From NCBI GenBank assembly GCA_029881725.1, contig JAOUMB010000008.1:1-64000 (forward strand): a DNA stretch of 64,000 bases. Reading direction: 5' to 3'. Shown in pieces: positions 48,392-57,583 of the stretch (position 1 is the stretch's first letter; every line of letters starts with the position of its first letter). The notes below the pieces were generated by a model. It made no database searches, was not told the origin of the DNA, and saw nothing but the letters and a program-made list of their open reading frames with translations. The DNA is from Nitrospirota bacterium. Lineage in GTDB: Bacteria; Nitrospirota; JACRHL01. Made by a program: the position numbers and the translations under genes.

Positions 48392-49534
48392 GTGAGTCTC
48401 AAGAAGTACCTGCTCGCCCCCGGCCCGGTCCCGGTTCCCCCCAACGTGCTGAACGCCATGGCCGCGCCCATGATCCACCATCGGTCCCCCGATTTCGTGG
48501 AGCTGTTCAAGGGCGTGAAGGAAGACCTGAAGTACCTGTACCAGACCACCAACCCGGTGTTGATCCTGGCCTCCACCGGCACCGGCGCCATGGAAGGCGC
48601 GGTCACCAACTTCCTGTCCCCCGGCGACAAGGCCATCTTCGTCAACGGCGGCAAATTTGGTGAGCGGTGGGGCAAGATCCTCTCCGCCTACGGCATGCAG
48701 ACCGTGGAGATCAAGGTCGAATGGGGCCGGTCCGTGGACCTGAACGACGTGAAGGCCGCCCTGGACGCCAACCCGGACGCCAAGGCCGTGTACGTGCAGG
48801 CCAGCGAAACCTCCACCGGCGCGGCCCATGACGTGCAGGGCATCGCCGCCCTCACCAGAAACCGCGACACCCTGTGCGTGGTGGACGCCATCACCGCCAT
48901 GGGCGTGACCAACGTGCCCATGGACGAGTGGGGCCTGGACGTGGTGGTTTCCGGTTCCCAGAAGGGCTACATGCTGCCTCCGGGCCTGGCCTTCGTGGGC
49001 GTGTCCGACAAGGCGTGGGCCTTCAACGAGCGCTCCACCTGCCCGCGCTTCTACTTCAACTTCGCCAAGGAGAAGAAGGCCCTGGAAGGGGACCAGACCG
49101 CGTTCACCCCGGCGGTGTCGCTGATCGTGGGTCTGCGCGAGGTGCTGAACATGGTCAAGGCGGAGGGCATCCAGAACGTGTTTGCCCGTCACGAGCGTCT
49201 GGCCAACGCCACCCGCGAGGGCCTGAAGGCCGCCGGGCTGGAGATTTTCCCCACCGGCACCCCGTCCACCGCCGTCACCGCCGTGGTGGCCCCGGACGGC
49301 ATCGACGGTCAGGATATCTACAAGACCCTGCGCACCAAGTACGGCGTGACCGCCGCCGGCGGGCAGGATCACCTGAAGGGTAAGGTGTTCCGCATCGCCC
49401 AGCTGGGCTATGCCGACACCTTCGACACCATCATCGCGGTGGCCGCCGTGGAGATGGCCATCTCCACCCTGGGCGGCAAGGTGAACATGGGTGCCGGCGT
49501 GAAACGCGCCCAGGAACTGCTGGTGGTCAAGTAG
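48392..49534 (+). CDS. class V aminotransferase (serine/alanine-glyoxylate type; likely serine pathway)
   Basis: 380 residues, PLP-dependent. The PLP lysine lies in VSGSQKGYMLPPGLAF. The N-terminus YLLAPGPVPVPPNVLNAM and ILASTGTGAMEGAVTNF are typical of alanine-glyoxylate and serine-glyoxylate aminotransferases. Position 60 bp before serA suggests that it supplies the transamination step from phosphohydroxypyruvate in place of a canonical SerC, as proposed for several bacteria and archaea; this is inference. GTG 48392 is preceded by TGGAG. Inside the frame upstream there is no homology. Confidence 0.88.
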   Translation: MSLKKYLLAPGPVPVPPNVLNAMAAPMIHHRSPDFVELFKGVKEDLKYLYQTTNPVLILASTGTGAMEGAVTNFLSPGDKAIFVNGGKFGERWGKILSAYGMQTVEIKVEWGRSVDLNDVKAALDANPDAKAVYVQASETSTGAAHDVQGIAALTRNRDTLCVVDAITAMGVTNVPMDEWGLDVVVSGSQKGYMLPPGLAFVGVSDKAWAFNERSTCPRFYFNFAKEKKALEGDQTAFTPAVSLIVGLREVLNMVKAEGIQNVFARHERLANATREGLKAAGLEIFPTGTPSTAVTAVVAPDGIDGQDIYKTLRTKYGVTAAGGQDHLKGKVFRIAQLGYADTFDTIIAVAAVEMAISTLGGKVNMGAGVKRAQELLVVK

Positions 49535-49594
49535 GCTCGTTTCAATTGCGCGGGCGCCCGGCCATCGGCGCGCCCCAAGCCAAGGTGTGAAGAC

Positions 49595-51184
49595 ATGTCC
49601 GAGATTCGTGTTCTGGTCAGCGACAAAATGTCGCCCAAGGTGGTGGATATCCTCTCCCGCGAGGGGATCAAGGTAGACGTCAGCACCGGCAACTCCCCGG
49701 AGGAACTGGCGAAAATCATCGGCGACTACCACGGGCTGGTGGTGCGCAGCGCCACCAAGGCCACCCCGGAAATTCTGGCCCACGCCAAGAACCTGAAGGT
49801 GATCGGCCGCGCCGGTTCCGGTCTGGACAACGTGAACCTCCCCGAGGCCAGCAAGCGCGGCGTGGTGGTGATGAACACCCCCGGCGGCAATACGGTGACC
49901 ACCGCCGAGCACGCCTTCTCCCTGCTCTGTTCCCTGGCCCGCAACATCCCGCAGGCCACCGCCAGCCTGAAGGCGGGACAGTGGGAAAAGAACAAGTTCA
50001 TGGGTGTGGAACTGTACGGCAAGACCCTGGGGGTGGTGGGCGCCGGGCAGATCGGCAGCCACGTGATCACCCTGGCCCAGGGTTTCGGCATGCACGTGAT
50101 CGCCTTCGATCCGTTCCTGTCGCCGGAGCGCGCCGAGAAGCAGGGCATCGAACTGGTGGGCCTGGACGAGATTTACCGCCGTTCCGACTTCATCACCCTG
50201 CACACGCCGCTGACCCCGGAAACCAAGGGCATGATCGGCAAGGACACCATCGCCCGCATGAAGCCCGACGTACGCATCGTCAACTGCGCCCGGGGCGGAC
50301 TGGTGAACGAGCAGGACCTGTACGAGGCCCTCAAGGAGGGCCGCGTGGCGGGGGCCGCCTTCGACGTGTTCGAGCAGGAGCCGGTGGACCCGGCCCATCC
50401 GCTGCTCACCCTGGACAACTTCATCTGCTCGCCGCACCTGGGCGCCTCCACCCACGAGGCCCAGGAGAGCGTGGCGGTGGCCGTGGCCGAGCAGATTGCC
50501 GACTATCTGGTGCGCGGGGTGATCCGCAACGCGGTCAACTTCCCGTCCATCAGCCCGGACCTGGCCCCCCTGCTGACCCCCTACGTGAGCCTGGCGGAAA
50601 AGCTCGGCGGCGCGCTGGCGCAGGTGTATGAGGGCGGCCTGGAAAAGGTCACCGTGGATTACCGGGGCAAGCTGGCCGACCTGAACCTGGCGCCGGTGAC
50701 CATCGCCGCCATCAAGGGGCTGCTGGCGCCGATCCTCAACGACACGGTCAACCACGTGAACGCGCCAGTGATCGCCAAGGAGCGCGGCATCGAAGTGGTG
50801 GAGGTGAAGGAGGCGGACGCCGACGTGCGCGCCAGCACCATCACCATCACCGTGGAGGCCGGGGGCAAATCCACCCGCGTGATCGGCCTGCTCACCAGCG
50901 CCGGAGCGCCGCGCATCGTGGAGCTCAACGAGATTCTGGTGGAGGTGGTGCCGGAAGGGCACATGCTGATTCTTTCCAACACCGACGTACCGGGGGTCAT
51001 CGGCCAGATCGGCACCGTGCTGGGCGAGAACCGGATCAACATCGCCCTGATGAACTTCGGGCGCGACAAGCCGGGAGGGCGGGCCATCGCCGTGGTCAAC
51101 GTGGACGAAGAAGTGCCCGACGCCGTGCTGGACCAGTTGCGCGCCGTGCCCGCCATCCTCACCGTGAAGCAGATTTTTCTGTAA
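49595..51184 (+). CDS. serA: D-3-phosphoglycerate dehydrogenase
   Basis: 529 residues, the long form with substrate/NAD domains, an intervening ASB domain and a C-terminal ACT domain. NAD binding: VVGAGQIGSHVI. Catalytic region: NCARGGLVNEQDLYEAL and the Arg-Glu-His set, with CSPHLGASTHEAQESVA. The ACT domain (LILSNTDVPGVIGQIGTVL) suggests serine feedback control. It performs the first step of serine synthesis and fits with the adjacent aminotransferase. Confidence 0.97.
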   Translation: MSEIRVLVSDKMSPKVVDILSREGIKVDVSTGNSPEELAKIIGDYHGLVVRSATKATPEILAHAKNLKVIGRAGSGLDNVNLPEASKRGVVVMNTPGGNTVTTAEHAFSLLCSLARNIPQATASLKAGQWEKNKFMGVELYGKTLGVVGAGQIGSHVITLAQGFGMHVIAFDPFLSPERAEKQGIELVGLDEIYRRSDFITLHTPLTPETKGMIGKDTIARMKPDVRIVNCARGGLVNEQDLYEALKEGRVAGAAFDVFEQEPVDPAHPLLTLDNFICSPHLGASTHEAQESVAVAVAEQIADYLVRGVIRNAVNFPSISPDLAPLLTPYVSLAEKLGGALAQVYEGGLEKVTVDYRGKLADLNLAPVTIAAIKGLLAPILNDTVNHVNAPVIAKERGIEVVEVKEADADVRASTITITVEAGGKSTRVIGLLTSAGAPRIVELNEILVEVVPEGHMLILSNTDVPGVIGQIGTVLGENRINIALMNFGRDKPGGRAIAVVNVDEEVPDAVLDQLRAVPAILTVKQIFL

Positions 51185-51298
51185 CCGGTGCCGGACGGAA
51201 CGGCGGCCAACGGCTGTCCGCGGGGATTTGGCCCGGCGAATTTCCGCCGCGGGTGATACGATGGCGCAACCAGTGAACGGAAGGTGCGGGGACTCCTC

Positions 51299-52519
51299 AT
51301 GAACCGATCGACAGACCTGGCGCGCGCCATGGTGCCCCGTGGCACCGTGCCGTTTTTCCCGGAACTCGCCGCCCGCAAGCGGACCGTGGAGGCGCGCCTG
51401 TGGGATACCTTCTCCCGCTGGGGCTACCGGGAGATCATTCCGCCCCTGTTTGAGTACCTGGATGTCCTGTCCCAGGGGCTGGCTCCGGAGACGGTGGCCG
51501 CCGGCTACAAGCTGGAGGACCGTCAGGACGGCCGCCTGATGGTGCTGCGTCCCGATGTCACCGCCCAGGTGGCGCGCATGGCCGCGGCCCGCCGGGACAA
51601 TCCGGCCACCCCCCACCGCTATGCGTATCAGACCGGCGTGTTCAGCCACACGGACGCCCACCGGGGCCGCCCGCGCGAGGTGTTTCAGGCCGGCGTCGAA
51701 CTGCTCGGGCCGGGCGGCTACAGCGCCGATGCGGAGGTGCTGGCGCTGCTGATCACCGCCCTGCGCGACCTGGGGCTGGACGACTTCATCGTATCCACCG
51801 GTCAGGCGCGCTATTTCAAGGCCATTCTGGGGGACCTGGGGCTGTCCGACGGGGTCGGGGCGGAGCTCACCCGCGCCATGGGGCGCAAGGACGTGCCGTC
51901 CATCCGCGCCATTCTGGCCGCCGCCGGGGTGGACGCCGCCAAGGCGGACCGGGTGGCCCGCATTCCCCTGCTGATCGGCGGACGGGAGGTGCTGGAAACC
52001 GCCCGCGGCCTGACCAAATGCGCCGACGCCCTGGCCGCCCTGGATCACCTGGAGAAGGTGGCGGAGGCCTTGGACAGCTGCGGACTGGGGCGCCACCTGT
52101 CCATGGATCTGGGTGAGGTGCGCGACATGGATTACTACACCGGGGTGGTGTTCGACGTGCTGGCCCCCGGCATGGGCATCGAGCTGGGCGGCGGCGGGCG
52201 TTACGACGACCTGCTGGGCCGGTTTGGCCACCCCATGCCCGCCATCGGCTTCGCCCTGGACGTGGAGCGGGTGCTGGAGGCGATCGGCCGCGCGGGGGTG
52301 CCGCTGGCCGCGGAGGGCCCCCTGTTCCGGGTGAGCGGCACCCTGCCGGACGCCCATCGGGCCGCCGCGGCCCTGCGCGCCCGGGGCCTGAACGCCGTGG
52401 TGGCGCTCAAAAACGACACCGGGGGCACCGCCCTGGAGGCCCAGGGGGAGCGCCTGTTCCGCGTTTCCGCCCAGGGGCGGCAGCCGGTGGATGTGGAAAC
52501 CCTCGTGAGCGAGGCCTGA
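51299..52519 (+). CDS. hisZ: ATP phosphoribosyltransferase regulatory subunit
   Basis: 406 residues, a class II aminoacyl-tRNA-synthetase-like paralogue of HisRS that activates short-form HisG. It shows WGYREIIPPLFEYLDVL, VLRPDVTAQVARM, a motif-2-like RYAYQTGVF, and GGGRYDDLLGRFG. It lacks the HisRS anticodon-binding domain and ends soon after LNAVVALKND. No hisG is nearby; in many genomes HisZ lies next to purA or hisG, here it precedes dnaB. Start at ATG 51299; a GTG at 51284 is in frame but sits against the ribosome site. Confidence 0.93.
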   Translation: MNRSTDLARAMVPRGTVPFFPELAARKRTVEARLWDTFSRWGYREIIPPLFEYLDVLSQGLAPETVAAGYKLEDRQDGRLMVLRPDVTAQVARMAAARRDNPATPHRYAYQTGVFSHTDAHRGRPREVFQAGVELLGPGGYSADAEVLALLITALRDLGLDDFIVSTGQARYFKAILGDLGLSDGVGAELTRAMGRKDVPSIRAILAAAGVDAAKADRVARIPLLIGGREVLETARGLTKCADALAALDHLEKVAEALDSCGLGRHLSMDLGEVRDMDYYTGVVFDVLAPGMGIELGGGGRYDDLLGRFGHPMPAIGFALDVERVLEAIGRAGVPLAAEGPLFRVSGTLPDAHRAAAALRARGLNAVVALKNDTGGTALEAQGERLFRVSAQGRQPVDVETLVSEA

Positions 52520-52523
52520 TCCG

Positions 52524-53906
52524 GTGGCCCAGGATCTGCCGCTGCACAAGGTTCCGCCCCAGAACCTGGAGGCGGAACGGTGCGTGCTGGGCGCCATCCT
52601 GATCGAGAACGACGCCCTTCACAAGGCCCTCGACGTGCTCGGCCCGGACGATTTCTACAAGTCGGCCCACCGCAATATCTTCAGTGCCATGATGGACCTG
52701 AGCGGCAAGGGCGAGGCCATCGACCTGATCACCCTCACCGAGTACCTGAAAACCCTCGACGTGCTGGAAAAAGTGGGGGGCGCGCGCTATCTGGCGGAGT
52801 TGACCGAGGTCATCCCCACCGCCGCCAACATCCGCCACCACGGGCAGATCGTGCGTTCCAAGTCGGTGTTTCGCGGGCTGGTAACCACCGCCACCGAGAT
52901 CGCCGAGCGGGGATACCAGGAGACCGAGAAGCTGGAGGAGCTGATCGATTTTGCCGAACAGCGCATCTTCGCCATCTCGGAACGGCAGAGCAACAACTGC
53001 TTCGTGCCGGTAAAGGAGGTGCTCAAGGACAGCTTCGCGATGATCGAGAAGCTGTACGAACGCCAGGAGCTGGTCACCGGGGTGCCCACCGGGTTCCGCG
53101 ATCTGGACGAAATGACCGCCGGATTCCAGCCGTCGGACCTGATCATCATTGCCGGGCGCCCCTCCATGGGCAAAACCGCCCTGGCCATGACCATCGCCCA
53201 GCGGGCGGGCATTGACCACAAGCAGACGGTGGCGGTGTTCTCGCTGGAAATGGGCAAGGAACAGCTGCTCACCCGCATGCTCTGTTCCGAGGCGCGGGTG
53301 GATTCCTCCAAGCTGCGCACCGGGCGCTTTGCGAAAACCGACTGGCCCAAGCTGACCACCGCCGCCGGGCGCCTGACCGAGGCGCCGGTGTACATCGACG
53401 ATACCCCGGCCATCACCGTGCTGGACATGCGTTCCCGCGCCCGCCGCTTGAAGTCCGAAGCCGGCCTGGGCATGGTCATCGTCGACTACCTCCAGCTCAT
53501 GCGCGGCCGCAACAGCGACTCCCGCGAGCAGGAGATCTCCGATATCTCCCGCTCCCTGAAGGCCCTGGCCAAGGAGCTGCATGTGCCGGTGGTGGCCCTG
53601 TCCCAGTTGTCCCGCGCCGTGGAAAGCCGTACCGACAAGCGCCCCATGCTGTCGGATCTGCGTGAATCCGGCGCCATCGAACAGGACGCGGACGTGGTCA
53701 TGTTCGTGTACCGCGAGGAGTTTTACAAACCGTGCGAGTGTCCGGCCGAGGGCCTGTGCGAGTGCGGCCGGCGCGGCAAGGCGGAACTGATTATCGGCAA
53801 GCAGCGCAACGGTCCCGTCGGCACCGTCAAGCTGGCGTTTCAGGGCCGTCATGTCCGCTTCGAGGATCTGGACGACACCCACAGCGAGGCCGCCGCCTAC
53901 GGTTAG
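52524..53906 (+). CDS. dnaB: replicative DNA helicase DnaB
   Basis: 460 residues from GTG, 4 bp after hisZ. The N-terminal domain has VPPQNLEAERCVLGAIL. The RecA-like C-terminal domain has Walker A IAGRPSMGKTALA, LFSLEMGKEQL-like (here VFSLEMGKEQLL), Walker B-region MVIVDYLQLM and the arginine-finger end KQRNGPVGTVKLAF. It is the hexameric helicase loaded at the origin by DnaA/DnaC-type loaders. No intein. It lies 30 kb from the putative oriC. Confidence 0.97.
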   Translation: MAQDLPLHKVPPQNLEAERCVLGAILIENDALHKALDVLGPDDFYKSAHRNIFSAMMDLSGKGEAIDLITLTEYLKTLDVLEKVGGARYLAELTEVIPTAANIRHHGQIVRSKSVFRGLVTTATEIAERGYQETEKLEELIDFAEQRIFAISERQSNNCFVPVKEVLKDSFAMIEKLYERQELVTGVPTGFRDLDEMTAGFQPSDLIIIAGRPSMGKTALAMTIAQRAGIDHKQTVAVFSLEMGKEQLLTRMLCSEARVDSSKLRTGRFAKTDWPKLTTAAGRLTEAPVYIDDTPAITVLDMRSRARRLKSEAGLGMVIVDYLQLMRGRNSDSREQEISDISRSLKALAKELHVPVVALSQLSRAVESRTDKRPMLSDLRESGAIEQDADVVMFVYREEFYKPCECPAEGLCECGRRGKAELIIGKQRNGPVGTVKLAFQGRHVRFEDLDDTHSEAAAYG

Positions 53907-53920
53907 CCCGGAATCCGCTT

Positions 53921-53950
53921 TGCCGGATTTTGCGTGCTCCGCCTATAATG
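53921..53950 (+). promoter_or_regulatory. promoter of tatA and the TPR lipoprotein
   Basis: TTGCCG (53921-53926), 18 bp, then a perfect TATAAT (53945-53950). AATCCG/CGGATT (53913-53930), a weak hairpin that may end dnaB transcription, overlaps the -35. Confidence 0.65.
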
Positions 53951-53982
53951 GTGGTTTCGCCACCCCACGGAGGTACTGAATT

Positions 53983-54174
53983 TTGTTCGGATTGGGTTTC
54001 TGGGAACTGGTCATCATCCTGATGATCATCGTGATCATCTTCGGGGTGGGCAAGCTTCCGCAACTGGGCGAGGGGATGGGCAAGGCCATACGCGGCTTTA
54101 AAAAGGGCCTGGACGAACCCAAGGACGGCCCCCCCGACGATTCCGATTCCTCCTCACCCAACGGAAAGGGATGA
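53983..54174 (+). CDS. tatA: twin-arginine translocase subunit TatA/TatE
   Basis: 63 residues: one membrane helix (FWELVIILMIIVIIF), the conserved FG-x-GKLPQLG hinge, an amphipathic helix (GMGKAIRGFKKGLDEP) and an acidic/Ser tail. Start is TTG 53983, with GGAGGT 8 bp upstream. It forms the pore-like assembly for folded-protein export. No tatB or tatC is adjacent. Its TGA overlaps an ATG of the following lipoprotein gene. Confidence 0.94.
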   Translation: MFGLGFWELVIILMIIVIIFGVGKLPQLGEGMGKAIRGFKKGLDEPKDGPPDDSDSSSPNGKG

Positions 54175-54176
54175 CC

Positions 54177-56063
54177 ATGAGGCCCTTCCGCATCCTTCGC
54201 ACCCGGGCGTCCGGCCGCTGGACCGCCACACTTCCGGTTGCGTGGGCGGTCCTGCCGCTGGCGGCGCTGCTGGTCACCGGCTGTGCCACCGGCAAGGAGG
54301 CCGGGCTCTCCGGCCCGCAGGGAGCCGTTCCCGCCGCCGCCCGCCCGGCACCCCCGGAGCGGCCACGCATGGGCCTGGGGGTGCTGCCCGCCGATCCGGG
54401 TGCCTATTATCACTTCATGCGCGGCTACCGCATGGAACTGGACCGTTCCTATGATCTGGCCCTTTCCGAATACCTCTCCGCCCAGAGCTATGCGCCGGAC
54501 GACCTGGAACTGATTGCCCGCATTGCCGACCTGTACCTGAAAAACGGCGACGTGCGCGGCGCCATCGAAATGGCGGAGAAGGGGCTGGACATCGCTCCGG
54601 GCATGCCGGAACTGCTGCACTTCCTGTCCAGCCTCTACCTGAAGGAGGGTGACTTCTCCATGGCGGTGATCACCTACCGCCGCCTGCTGGAGCACAACCC
54701 GGACGACATCAAGGTGTATTACCTGCTGGCCCTTGCCTACGTGCGCGAAAGCCGCTTCGAGGACGCCCTGGGCGTGGTGGCCGAGGCGCGCCAGCGGGAT
54801 CCGTCCTCCGGGCTGCCCGACTACTACGTGGGGCGGGTGTACAAGGCGCAGGGGGAGAACAACCGGGCGCTGGATGCATTCCGCACCGCTACCCGCAAGG
54901 AACCCATGCTGGAAGCGGCGTGGCTGGATCAGGCCGACCTCTATGAGCAGTGGGGCCGCGAGGAAAAGGCGCGGGAAGTGTACGAGACGGTGCTGTCGCG
55001 GGTGAATCCGGACAGCGCCATGGCCCACGACCGGTTGATCCAGATCTATCTCAAGGAGGGGGATCTGGACCAGGTGCTGGCCCACCTGGACGCCATGTTG
55101 CTGGCCAACCCGCGCAACCCGTCCCTGCTGTACCGGCAGGCGGTGGTGCTGTCCGAGTTGAAACGCCTGGACGAAGCCATCCAGGCCCTGACCCGGGTGC
55201 TGGCCCTGTACCCCTCCGATATTCGTTCCATGGAATTTCTGGGCGGCCTGTACGAGCAGGCGGAGCGTCCCGAGGACGCGCGCACCACCTATCAGCAGAT
55301 CCTGGAACTGGAGCCGGACTATTACAAGGCGCACATGCACATGGGCTACCTTTCCGACCGGCTGGGAGACGAGGCCGGGCTGGAGCGCGCCGTGCAGGCG
55401 GTGGCCGCCTATCTGGATGAAAACCCGGAGGATGCCACACCGTACCGCTTTGTGGGCTGGGGACACATGCAGGCCGGGAACTACCCGGCGGCGGTTGAGG
55501 TGCTGGAGCGCGCGGTGGCCCTGGAGCCGGATAACGTGGAACTGCACTTCTCCCTGGGGGCGGCCCATTACGAGGCGAAAAACCCGGAGCAGGTGGAAAG
55601 CGAGATGCGCTGGGTGCTGGAGCGCTCCCCGGAGCACGCCTCAGCTCTCAATTTTCTGGGCTATTTCTATGCGGAGCGGGGCGAACGGTTGGACGAGGCC
55701 GTGAAACTGATCCAGAAGGCCCTCAAGCTGCGCCCGGACGATGGCTTCTTTATCGACAGCCTGGCCTGGGCCTACTACCAGCAGGGACGCCTTGCGGAGG
55801 CCCTCAAGCTCCAGAAGGAGGCGGTGGCCAAGGCTCCCCAGGAGGACGGCACCCTGTACGACCACCTGGGAACCATCCACCTGGGGCTGGGGCATACGGA
55901 ATCCGCCCGCGAGGCGTGGCTGAGCGCCCTGCGGCTGAAGCCGGACAACGACGACCTGCGCGCCCGCTTCCGCGCGGCGGGCATGGGCGACCCGGATCAG
56001 GAGGTGCCCCTGCCGTCCCCGGAGGAGGGGCAGGCCCCCTCCCAGGCGGCCACGGCGCCCTGA
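54177..56063 (+). CDS. TPR-repeat lipoprotein
   Basis: 628 residues. The signal peptide ends in the lipobox LLVTGC (lipidated Cys36), so it should be membrane-anchored and periplasmic, probably in the outer membrane. From about residue 75 to 590 there are a dozen or more TPR units (for example ALSEYLSAQSYAPDD, ARIADLYLKNGDVRGA, HDRLIQIYLKEGDLDQ). The low-complexity end is EEGQAPSQAATAP. Large TPR lipoproteins of this kind often assist outer-membrane secretins or pili; the pilin genes just downstream make that attractive, but unproven. ATG 54177 suits GGAAAGGG (6 bp); ATG 54171 overlaps the tatA stop. Confidence 0.88.
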   Translation: MRPFRILRTRASGRWTATLPVAWAVLPLAALLVTGCATGKEAGLSGPQGAVPAAARPAPPERPRMGLGVLPADPGAYYHFMRGYRMELDRSYDLALSEYLSAQSYAPDDLELIARIADLYLKNGDVRGAIEMAEKGLDIAPGMPELLHFLSSLYLKEGDFSMAVITYRRLLEHNPDDIKVYYLLALAYVRESRFEDALGVVAEARQRDPSSGLPDYYVGRVYKAQGENNRALDAFRTATRKEPMLEAAWLDQADLYEQWGREEKAREVYETVLSRVNPDSAMAHDRLIQIYLKEGDLDQVLAHLDAMLLANPRNPSLLYRQAVVLSELKRLDEAIQALTRVLALYPSDIRSMEFLGGLYEQAERPEDARTTYQQILELEPDYYKAHMHMGYLSDRLGDEAGLERAVQAVAAYLDENPEDATPYRFVGWGHMQAGNYPAAVEVLERAVALEPDNVELHFSLGAAHYEAKNPEQVESEMRWVLERSPEHASALNFLGYFYAERGERLDEAVKLIQKALKLRPDDGFFIDSLAWAYYQQGRLAEALKLQKEAVAKAPQEDGTLYDHLGTIHLGLGHTESAREAWLSALRLKPDNDDLRARFRAAGMGDPDQEVPLPSPEEGQAPSQAATAP

Positions 56064-56412
56064 GGCGGCCCCTCCACCCGACAAATTTCATTGGGTAGCC
56101 GGTTCCACAGGCTGCACATTGTTGAACAACCCCCACCCCCACCGCTTCCTGCCGGTGGATCTTCCGATCTATTTGTGCCCTTAATAATCAGCGTGTTGTC
56201 GTTTTCTTCGCGGAGTGGTACGCCCCTTGCTCTCATCAGGCAGCGGTGGCGGGGGCCACAGTGTGCCCCGCCCCGGTTCAGTCCGCCCGAAAAAAAGCTC
56301 AAGGGCGGGGGGACGGGCAGCCGAAAAGGGAAACACTGTGGGTTTGGAGACCGGCGGGATTCCTCCGAAGGGTTTTTCCAAAAGCATGTTCACGCACGAA
56401 GGAGACGAACTA
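56064..56412 (+). other. pilA upstream region and long structured leader
   Basis: 349 bp without a gene. It contains a sigma-54 promoter, then a leader of roughly 170 nt with two GC hairpins (GGCGGGG/CCCCGCC at 56248-56272, and CCGCCC/GGGCGG a little further on). Confidence 0.6.
56216..56231 (+). promoter_or_regulatory. sigma-54 promoter of pilA
   Basis: TGGTAC-N5-TTGCT matches the -24/-12 consensus with correct GG-to-GC spacing. It stands 182 bp before the pilA ATG, as is common for PilR-dependent pilin genes. Confidence 0.8.
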
Positions 56413-56910
56413 ATGTTCAAGGTTACGAAGAATGAAAAGGGTTTTACCCTGATCGAGTTGATGATCGTGGTTGCGATTATCGGCATCCTGGCCGCGGTCG
56501 CGATTCCGAACTTCCTCCGCTATCAGGCCAAGTCCAAGCAGTCTGAGGCCCGGGTGATTCTGTCCGGTATCTATACCTCGGAAACGGCGTATTTCGCCGA
56601 GCAGAACTCCTATGGGGCCTATGACCTGGCCATGGCCGGTGTGGGCGCTGCCCGTACCGCCACCCCGGGCGCCGGTAACGCCATCGACTTCGCTCCGGCC
56701 GGTGTGCCGAAGTACCTCGATACGGTTGTCACCGCTGTTCATGCGACTGGCGCCACCTTCCAGACCGGGTCCTGCGGCAACATCGACAACGATGCCGCCG
56801 TTGACTCCTGGACCGTTGACAGCACGGCTCGTGAGCCGATCAACGCCAACAACGACGTCACTGACACTGGTGCGACCGCCTGTATCGCCCCGGTTGCTCC
56901 GGTTCCGTAA
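56413..56910 (+). CDS. pilA: type IV pilin PilA
   Basis: 165 residues. A 10-residue leader ends in the prepilin peptidase site [11 protein letters not shown], followed by the hydrophobic assembly helix [16 protein letters not shown] and the usual Glu5. Two cysteines in the C-terminal part (GSCGN and TACIAP) could form the D-loop disulfide. Mature length of about 155 residues is ordinary, longer than the short Geobacter pilin. AGGAG precedes the ATG. Major subunit of type IV pili for motility, adhesion or competence. Confidence 0.95.
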   Translation: MFKVTKNEKGFTLIELMIVVAIIGILAAVAIPNFLRYQAKSKQSEARVILSGIYTSETAYFAEQNSYGAYDLAMAGVGAARTATPGAGNAIDFAPAGVPKYLDTVVTAVHATGATFQTGSCGNIDNDAAVDSWTVDSTAREPINANNDVTDTGATACIAPVAPVP

Positions 56911-56975
56911 ACCGCGGTGACACCAGGATCGCCTGGCGGTCGATGAACCGCATCGACCGCAAGGCATCCAACCAG

Positions 56976-57006
56976 AAGGCCCTGGGAGGAAACCTCCCAG
57001 GGCCTT
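56976..57006 (+). terminator. strong hairpin between the two pilin genes
   Basis: AAGGCCCTGGGAGG and CCTCCCAGGGCCTT form a perfect 14-bp stem with loop AAA. Only a poor T-run follows (TCCCTGGTTT). It probably protects or partially terminates the abundant pilA mRNA. Confidence 0.6.
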
Positions 57007-57044
57007 CCCTGGTTTGGGACCAACGAGTGAGAGGGGAGCGAGGC

Positions 57045-57509
57045 ATGGAAAACCGCAAGCGCCATACGACGCCCGGCGATTACCCGGGTGCGGGAGAAGA
57101 TTGCGCACCGACCGGTGAGCAGGGGTTCACCCTGATCGAATTGATGGTGGTGGTGGCCATTATCGGAATCCTGGCGGCGATCGCCATTCCCAAGTTTCAG
57201 AACAACGCCATCCGAGCGCGCCAGACGGAAGCCAAAACCCTGTTGGCGGCCGTATATACCAATCAGGTCCTGTACCATGCGGTGCAGAACGCCTACGGCA
57301 CCAGCGAGGCCCTGATCGGCATGGAGATGAACGGTTCGCGGGTATACTCCCCCGTGGTGTTCACCAACGTCACCGGCATGACCTACACGGCCGAGATCAC
57401 CGCCAACCTGGATAACGACCTGATCCTGGACCGGTGGCAGGTGACCGAGGCGGACCCCAGCCCGGTGCATCTGTGCAACGACATTACCGATCAGGGACCA
57501 TCCTGTTAG
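57045..57509 (+). CDS. second type IV pilin-like protein with long leader
   Basis: 154 residues. The cleavage site [11 protein letters not shown] comes after a 27-residue leader, much longer than in the first pilin and similar in length to type IVb leaders, though the mature N-terminus is type IVa-like with Phe1 and Glu5. The helix [17 protein letters not shown] is intact. The mature part has a possible C-terminal disulfide (HLCND, GPSC). It could be a minor pilin or an alternative major subunit. GAGGGGAG precedes the ATG. Confidence 0.85.
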   Translation: MENRKRHTTPGDYPGAGEDCAPTGEQGFTLIELMVVVAIIGILAAIAIPKFQNNAIRARQTEAKTLLAAVYTNQVLYHAVQNAYGTSEALIGMEMNGSRVYSPVVFTNVTGMTYTAEITANLDNDLILDRWQVTEADPSPVHLCNDITDQGPSC

Positions 57510-57583
57510 AATAACCCGCACGTTACGCGGCCGCCGGATCCGCGGTTCGCAGTTGCCGGGGGTTGCGCCGGGGAGGGAAGGGA

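Noticed and set aside
48377-52597. A 1406-codon open frame antisense to the aminotransferase, serA and hisZ
   Set aside because: It is the mirror of GC3-rich genes: rich in His, Gly, Gln and Val, no family resemblance, and fully covered by three well-supported genes on the other strand.
53913-53932. Intrinsic terminator for dnaB (AATCCG/CGGATT followed by TTTT)
   Set aside because: Only a 6-bp stem with a short T-run, and it overlaps the tatA promoter; too weak to call as a separate feature.
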